Of a DNA stretch of 64,000 nucleotides, positions 58,850 to 64,000 are shown piece by piece (the stretch's first letter is position 1; each line of letters starts with the position of its first letter). A model generated the notes under the pieces. The model was not told the DNA's origin. It ran no database searches and was given only the letters and a program-made list of their open reading frames with translations. The stretch comes from Heterodera schachtii. Its lineage: Eukaryota; Nematoda; Chromadorea; Rhabditida; Heteroderidae. The DNA is taken from assembly GCA_023374025.1 (NCBI GenBank), contig SIJG01000061.1, positions 666,437 through 730,436 of the forward strand, in the 5' to 3' direction. Position numbers and translations under genes: made by a program.

Positions 58850-59344
58850 GAGTGGGCGTGATAATTAATTGACTTCATTTATAATTTAAATAATTATTTG
58901 GCATTATGTTTCTTTTTCGTTTGGTTTTTTCTCAAAATTTTGTTGTTTTGGGTAGATTCTGATTGTTAGTTTCTCCTCTATCTTTTTCTAATTTATTTTC
59001 GTTTTTTCTAAACTTGTCGACAATAAATTTTGTGGTGTTGAAGTTTATTAATATTGTTGTGAAGTCACCGATTTGCTCTTAATAAATCGTATTAAAAATT
59101 ACAAAATTTTCCCGGCGGCGCCTATCGGCACCGCCGGACGCGCTACTCCTCCATGTTCCTCAAATTCTTTGAAAAAAATGCGCGCAAAAAAAACAATGTA
59201 AAATGACACGAAAAGGGTTTTATGGAAATCATTGAATACTTTTTTTCAAGAGATTTTTGAAATCACCTTTTATTTGGTTAAGAATTTAAAAATTCAGCCT
59301 ATTAAAATTTTTTAGAAATTTTTATTAAAAAATCCACGTAATTT
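58850..59344. repeat. Intergenic with GC hairpin copy 4
   Basis: The hairpin lies at 59112-59137 in the same TTACAAAATTTTC context as copy 3. Otherwise AT-rich. Just upstream, at 58470-58590, two copies of a CCCCATTTTT...TTTTTTGGCA...GATTGA segment form a short tandem repeat. Confidence 0.6.
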
Positions 59345-60112
59345 TGGTTTACAAATTTCAATAATTGAATCCCAGTTCGTCCAACCCTGATCCCGGGTCC
59401 TGTTCATTTTATCCTGGCCAAGCTGAAGTGTTCGTCAACAAATTTGACAAAAGCGCCCTCCACCGCTTCTCGGCGGACAAACTGTCCAACTTCCTTGACA
59501 AAATGCCATTAAAATCAGTGGCAATTTTTCGAAATTTGAAATCACAAAAAAACACCTCGGATGGACTGAACAGTGCGTCTAACTGTTGCCGGTCCATCGT
59601 TGGCGAGCCGTACAGCTGCCGATAGGTGTGCTTGTTTCACCGCATCACCACACTTTTTGGGCGCAAAAGCAACGGGGTCATTTCCCGATTTAGACTCGAG
59701 AGAAATTTTAGTTTCGGACTCGAACTTGGGGGTCTTCGTGCTCAAATCGAATTCTGGCCCAAGATCTCAAGAAAACGAAAAAAAAAGAAAAAATGTTGGA
59801 ACTAGGGGATGAAATAGGTTAATATAATTCGGAAAACTCACATTTAAATTGACAAATGTGCAAGTATTCAAAATGAGAAACAAGCAGATGTGCCATCGGG
59901 TGCCCGTTCAGCGATTGGAGCCGTGCCGAACACTGTTGATGACAGCGCAACACGGAGGTGTAAACGCCGAAAAAGAAATGCCAAAAAATCCAAATTTGCC
60001 GTTTCAGTTTCGACTCAAAATTTATTGGCACTCATATTTTGAAATACCACTTGAATTTCAAGTAAATTTGCTTAAAGCTAAACCACAATTTGTTTCTGAA
60101 GAATTTTAAGTG
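59345..60112. other. Coding-like island, strand unresolved
   Basis: GC and frame length rise here on both strands. Plus: a frame from about 59362 to 59625 with EVFVNKFDKSALHRFSADKL, and a second at 59849-60109. Minus: a frame at 59745-59542 with NDPVAFAPKKCGDAVKQAHL, then SAAVRLANDGPATVRRTV, one at 59597-59409, and one at 60031-59819 with a [20 protein letters not shown] string. I could not decide which strand is real. Probably exons of a further decayed gene. Confidence 0.3.
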
Positions 60113-62147
60113 TTTTTTTGGATCTGCAGTGTCTAATCCGCCATCCAGAGAAAATATTGTAAATTTTCGTGGTTTGTTTATAACTTTCAGAATTCCTTTC
60201 CAAAAAACTTACAAGTTTTTTTATTTTTATATTTGTAGCAATTTGTTTTTTCAAAATTTTATGATAATTATTAAGTTTTTTCAAAAATTCCAAAAAGGAA
60301 AGGCTTCAATTTTCTTCAAAAAATTTTGAAAATAAAAAACTCACTGGTTAGGATAATTGCCCACCGAGTTCAAGCAGTTCAACCATTGCCCAGCGTCATA
60401 CGCTCGCACCGCTTTCATGTACAGTTTCTATTTTTTGTTTGGGGTGTCAGTGATTTAAAAACAAAAAAAGTACTTATAATAGATCCATTACAGTATGTTA
60501 CTAATACAGTATAAGTAATCAACTTAATTTATAGGTTTTTTTGAGAAATCATAATATAACTCTTTTTAAAAATTATTTTTTAATATAACTACCAAAACGG
60601 TTTATTTATAAGACTATAAAATTAAAAACGAAATTGAAATTGCCAATCTATGGGAAGAATTTGCGAAAAAATTGAAAAATATGCCAAAAGACAAAAAAAA
60701 ATGCCAAGGAAGAAAAAAAAATTGAAAAAAGCATTGACAAAAGCAAAAGATGATGCAGAAAGACACATTCATGGAATGAACTATAATGACAAATTTGGCA
60801 CTTTCATTTCGTCGCCATTTCATAAGATTTTTTGGTTGTTCACATAATCCAGACTTCTTCTCCTGCTGATCGCTTCCCATTTCAAATTCATTTTTCATTG
60901 ACAATTGAATTTTGAACGCATTTAAAAATCTAAAAGCATTTTTCTCGTTTAGGTAATTATTTTATTTTATTTTACAATCAAAAAGCTGAAATAAAAAATA
61001 TCTCAAAATTTTGTGTCACTCATAAATTGGCTTTTATCAATTAGGGGGGGGGGTTGCCCCGGGGGTCGTAATAGTTTGTAATAGTGCTACTATAGGTCGA
61101 AATAAAGGAGTTTTGTATTTCATTCAACATAATTAATTCGGTAATTTTCAATAAAATTCCTTCCCCAATTCTCGTTAGTATTTAAGTTGAACGCATTTAT
61201 GGACAAAAGTACTCAAGGAAGCAAAGTTATAGGCATTTTTTGTAAAAATTTTCATTTCATGGCTTTTTTATAACTGCTCAGCACCGAAAAATTTTAATTT
61301 AAAAAAATGTTATTTTTTATCATTGTGATTTATAATCCAATCAAAAGTTACATATTTACCGTACCACTGGGCCGTACTGTAATAATCTGACCCAATGGTA
61401 AATCAAATTTTGAATGTCTTCATTTTGTTTTTCCCTCCCCTTTTTTTTGTTGACCAATTACAAATGCCATTCTTTTAATCGCCATCAAAAAGTCACTTAT
61501 CACTGACAACGACAGTAGCAGATTAATTGCATTTAACCTCCTCCAAGTACATAATTTCAGCCATTTTCCCACTTATTTTCTCTCCAATTTCATTTTCCAT
61601 TCGTTTTTTTGTGGTGCCGGCGACGACTTTTTCTAAAATCCTCCACCTTGGCTTTTATTTTTGTTAATTATTTATAATTTTTCTAAAACCTAATATCACT
61701 ATTTTCATTTATAACCAATAATTGTCGTAGCAGCATTCTTTTACAGAATGTAACCAAGAATTAAAAAACTGTCATGTTTGTCTTTCTTGGCTATTTCAGA
61801 TGTATTCCTCATTTTAATTTGTTCCATTTTTAACTTACCTTCCTTAAATTGTTTCTGAGATTTCATTTATTTTCAAACCATGTAAAATTGCACAGAAATG
61901 ACAATCGTTTTTTTCTTAAATTTATTAAAAGTTAAAAACCTTAAAAATTTGGGTCCTATTGTACAGTGTTGTACATTTGTCATGTGGCAGTCAATCGCTT
62001 GGGTTTTTCATAATTTTCAAAATCAAATACTTTTCCATTAGCGCCGCATTTTTAATATTTTACTGTTTTGATGCTTTGCTTTTTTCAATTTGGTCATGTA
62101 TTTCTTTGATTGAAATGATCATATGAATTTTACAAATGAAAATATAA
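60113..62147. other. Intergenic, one doubtful Lys-rich ORF
   Basis: A plus-strand ORF at 60650-60847 is strongly Lys-rich (PRKKKKLKKALTKAKDDAER) and could be a small gene, but its A-rich codons make chance likely. A short G/C-run patch lies at 61040-61065. No further exons were identified. Confidence 0.35.
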
Positions 62148-62155
62148 GTTTGAAA

Positions 62156-62372
62156 TAGAGTAGAGCGGTCCGGTAATATTCATCGGTATCGGAAAATAAC
62201 CAAGTTTTTATAGAAATTTGAGCCAAATAAATTAATTATTTTATTCGGATTTCTATTCTTTCACAGTGAAAATCTTTAATGGTTATTTATTAGTATTGAT
62301 ATACTGCCGGTTCTATAAATATCGGTAATTACCGGCCGGGTACGGTACTGGTACGGTTACCGCTCTACTCTA
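62156..62372. mobile_element. hAT-type MITE, 14-bp terminal inverted repeats
   Basis: Starts TAGAGTAGAGCGGT and ends with its exact complement. Flanks GTTTGAAA (62148-62155) and GTTTCAAT (62373-62380) match at 6 of 8 positions, consistent with an aged 8-bp target duplication. The interior is made of CCGGTA/TACCGG words and AT filler. Confidence 0.75.
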
Positions 62373-62380
62373 GTTTCAAT

Positions 62381-63271
62381 AAATTTTCAGTTTTTTTCTT
62401 CCATAGTATTTATGGAATTGCGATCATTTATTATTAATTTGGCTTTTTGTGATACTCTCCTTAAACATTACATTGGCTAATTTATGTGTTAAAAATCATA
62501 GACTCAACGCCAAAATTATTCAGGAAATTTTTTTAAGTTTTTAAAGCTGTTCACAAAATGTAATAATACCCATTTATCTGCCAATTTCATTTCATTTACT
62601 ATTTTATAATGTTAAATTTTGTGTCTAATAAAATTTTGTCCCCTGGCCTTAAGCTAACAAATTTTATTCATTTGCTGTTATTTTACAATGCAATTCGAAC
62701 TGCATTGTTATGTTAATCCGGCCGTTGAAATGGTAAAATATTCTAACAGCTTTATATATTTTTTAAATTTTTATTTTCAAAATTCGTCAAATTATTGTTT
62801 TCTCATTTTATTCATATGTAAATAATGTATTATAAGTAAATGAAAATCCGTACAAAAGGCAACTCGTCTAATAAAAATTTTTTACAAAATAAGCCTTAGC
62901 TTAAGCCAAAGGCTAGGCTTAGCCGAGCTTAGGCCTAAGCCTAATCCAAAAATTTTGACTTAGCTTAAGCCATTGTACGGTTTCCTTTTGTATGTATTGT
63001 CATACACCGTAATTAGTAGTTTATATGTGTTTTAAACCCTCAAAATATGTGCAAAAACTTTGCCAAAAAGGTCAAAATTGTTTTAAAGTTCATTATCTCA
63101 TTTTCCACCACTTAAAAATTGTTTAAATTCTTTTTATGGTCTCATAAATTGAATTTTTCCTACAACGAATCTTTCTTTTATGTTATTTTTACTAAACAAG
63201 GCTAATACGAATCCTTAAATTTTTCGTTTTTCATTTAGCGTGGTCCTTTCCAAGTTTTATTGTCCCCTAAA
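62381..63271. other. Intergenic with a CTTAAGCC palindromic cluster
   Basis: At 62892-62972 words such as CTTAAGCC, GGCTTAGC and TTAGGCCTAAGCC recur and are largely self-complementary. GTACAAAAGG and its complement lie on either side, suggesting a small fold-back element. No gene until the F-box-like ORF. Confidence 0.5.
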
Positions 63272-63599
63272 ATGCCGTGCCGTTGTCGTCCCCTCCCTGT
63301 CGAACTTGTTAATGAATTTGTGTCCTTTGTCCCTGGTCTCTTTTGTCGCAAATTCGTTCTCCCAACAAATTCTCAATTCTTCTATTTGTTACTCCGTTCT
63401 AATCGTTCAAAAATTTGGAAAAGCGAAGTTAGAATTTATCAATTAATAAAATAAAAGTTAATAAATTAAGACCGTCGATGTGCGTGAGGAAAATGCCCTT
63501 TACACATTTGGCCAAGTGTTTCCGCCGTTCTCTGCCATCATACCACGTTTACCCGACCACCGCGACGCTTTCACAATTTCAATGCAACGAATCATGTAA
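63272..63599 (+). CDS. Small F-box-like protein, two exons
   Basis: Exon 1 is 63272-63427 (52 codons) and exon 2 is 63471-63599 (42 codons plus TAA), with a 43-bp phase 0 GT-AG intron between. The 94-residue product starts MPCRCRPLPVELVNEFVSFV. LPVELVNEFVSFVP is the start of an F-box (LP.EL...I..F.P), and IWKSE matches the usual later Trp region. The second exon (TVDVREENALYTFGQVFPPF) has balanced composition. F-box proteins tie substrates to SCF ubiquitin ligases through Skp1. Nematodes have large, fast-changing F-box families, often short like this. The start follows the first in-frame ATG with a good context (CCTAAAATG). Unlike most loci here, both exons are unbroken. Confidence 0.65.
63428..63470 (+). 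other. Intron of the F-box-like gene (43 bp)
   Basis: GTTAGA to AAATTAAG. Without splicing the frame stops at 63452-63454. With splicing it stays open for 42 more codons. Confidence 0.65.
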
Positions 63600-63626
63600 A
63601 AAATTTCATAACAACTCTTATTTTAG

Positions 63627-63644
63627 GCGACTCTAGTCGCCTGA
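63627..63644. repeat. Perfect hairpin AGGCGACT-CT-AGTCGCCT
   Basis: Eight-base arms with a two-base centre, 27 nt after the stop of the F-box-like gene. It could sit in that gene's 3' UTR, or it may mark the edge of a small element. Confidence 0.6.
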
Positions 63645-63790
63645 GGCGTTTTGGGGTCATGATACGAATCTCACACCTATTTCAACCAACTCCGATCCTA
63701 ACAATCCCAAAATTCCATTTTTCCAGACATTTTTTTTGCAAACCAAAGAATACCCTTGGCTTTCATAGTTTTAAAATCTGGACATTAAAG

Positions 63791-63942
63791 TAGAGTTGAG
63801 CGGGACCGGGACCAAAACACGGACAACTGAGTACCGAAGGCTCGGTTTTGATCAGTTTGACCGGTACCGGGAAATCCCGGTTTCCCAGCCAAAAAGTCCC
63901 GGTTCCGGTTTTGACCCAAATTTCCGGTCCCGCTCAACTCTA
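63791..63942. mobile_element. hAT-type MITE, 19-bp terminal inverted repeats
   Basis: TAGAGTTGAGCGGGACCGG at the left is exactly complementary to the right end. Flanks share ATTAAAG (CATTAAAG before, AAATTAAAG after). The interior consists of GGTTCCGG and CCGGGA words. Length about 152 bp. Confidence 0.75.
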
Positions 63943-64000
63943 AAATTAAAGAGAATATAGCGCCAACACCATTTTTTATACATTTCAGGTTTCTCGAAAA

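Noticed and set aside
60078..60514. Phe/Lys-rich ORFs on both strands
   Set aside because: Composition is that expected from AT-rich DNA and no splice or poly(A) context supports them.
1020..63951. Helitron origin for the CTAG-T and CTGG-T element ends
   Set aside because: The ends are terminal inverted repeats and at least one copy has a perfect 8-bp target duplication, whereas Helitrons lack both.

Overview
The window is an AT-rich eukaryotic nuclear segment, most likely from a nematode. The clues are introns of about 43-60 bp flanked by AT-rich sequence, a U6 snRNA 3' end with the worm-like terminus GTTCCAAATTTTTT, a mariner remnant, a CR1/Jockey-like LINE, and short F-box and RING genes isolated in AT-rich desert. 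I cannot place the species. A tylenchid (plant-parasitic) worm is possible, but that is only inference. No bacterial gene, CRISPR array, rRNA or complete tRNA was seen.

Layout. Positions 1-9134 are T-rich desert. At 9135-12311 there is a gene island. It holds the 3' exon of a nuclear-type protein with an in-frame TGA, a plus-strand coiled-coil plus RING-finger gene (9606-10515), and, converging on it from the minus strand, a multi-exon gene for an acidic, Ala/Pro/Gly-rich protein (locus A). A diverged paralogue of locus A (locus B, 21862-23484) sits 10 kb away behind a minisatellite of 30-bp units, each carrying two dyads. Between the two loci are mostly A-rich desert, a 0.52-kb direct duplication, a G-rich patch and a mariner transposase remnant. 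Positions 24260-40089 are T-rich desert holding a nested fold-back element (30212-31010), a hAT-type MITE with a perfect 8-bp target duplication (32079-32511) and, at the end, one isolated exon resembling an Argonaute PAZ/linker region (40090-40267).

From 43246 to 47632 a minus-strand LINE lies between an unidentified 157-codon ORF and a 5'-truncated U6 snRNA. The LINE has an intact ORF1 and a frameshifted endonuclease/RT ORF2, and U6 is joined to its 5' end. Positions 48150-53640 are a repeat yard: a GC-rich hairpin element, a large fold-back with 15-bp repeat arms, dispersed GC hairpins and a palindromic MITE. A signal-peptide exon sits among them on the minus strand. From 54206 to 58847 a series of plus-strand exons looks like a decayed plectin-repeat/spectrin-repeat (spectraplakin-like) gene, and one exon of it is duplicated in inverted orientation. 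The right edge has a clean two-exon F-box-like mini-gene (63272-63599) and two more hAT-type MITEs.

Most genes here are damaged: paralogues with frameshifts, exons with nonsense codons but intact splice sites, and one-ended transposon scars. The region looks like a gene graveyard shaped by small non-autonomous DNA transposons and local duplication. Exon models were derived by hand from splice consensus and reading frame. No homology search could be run, so family names beyond clear motifs are inferences.
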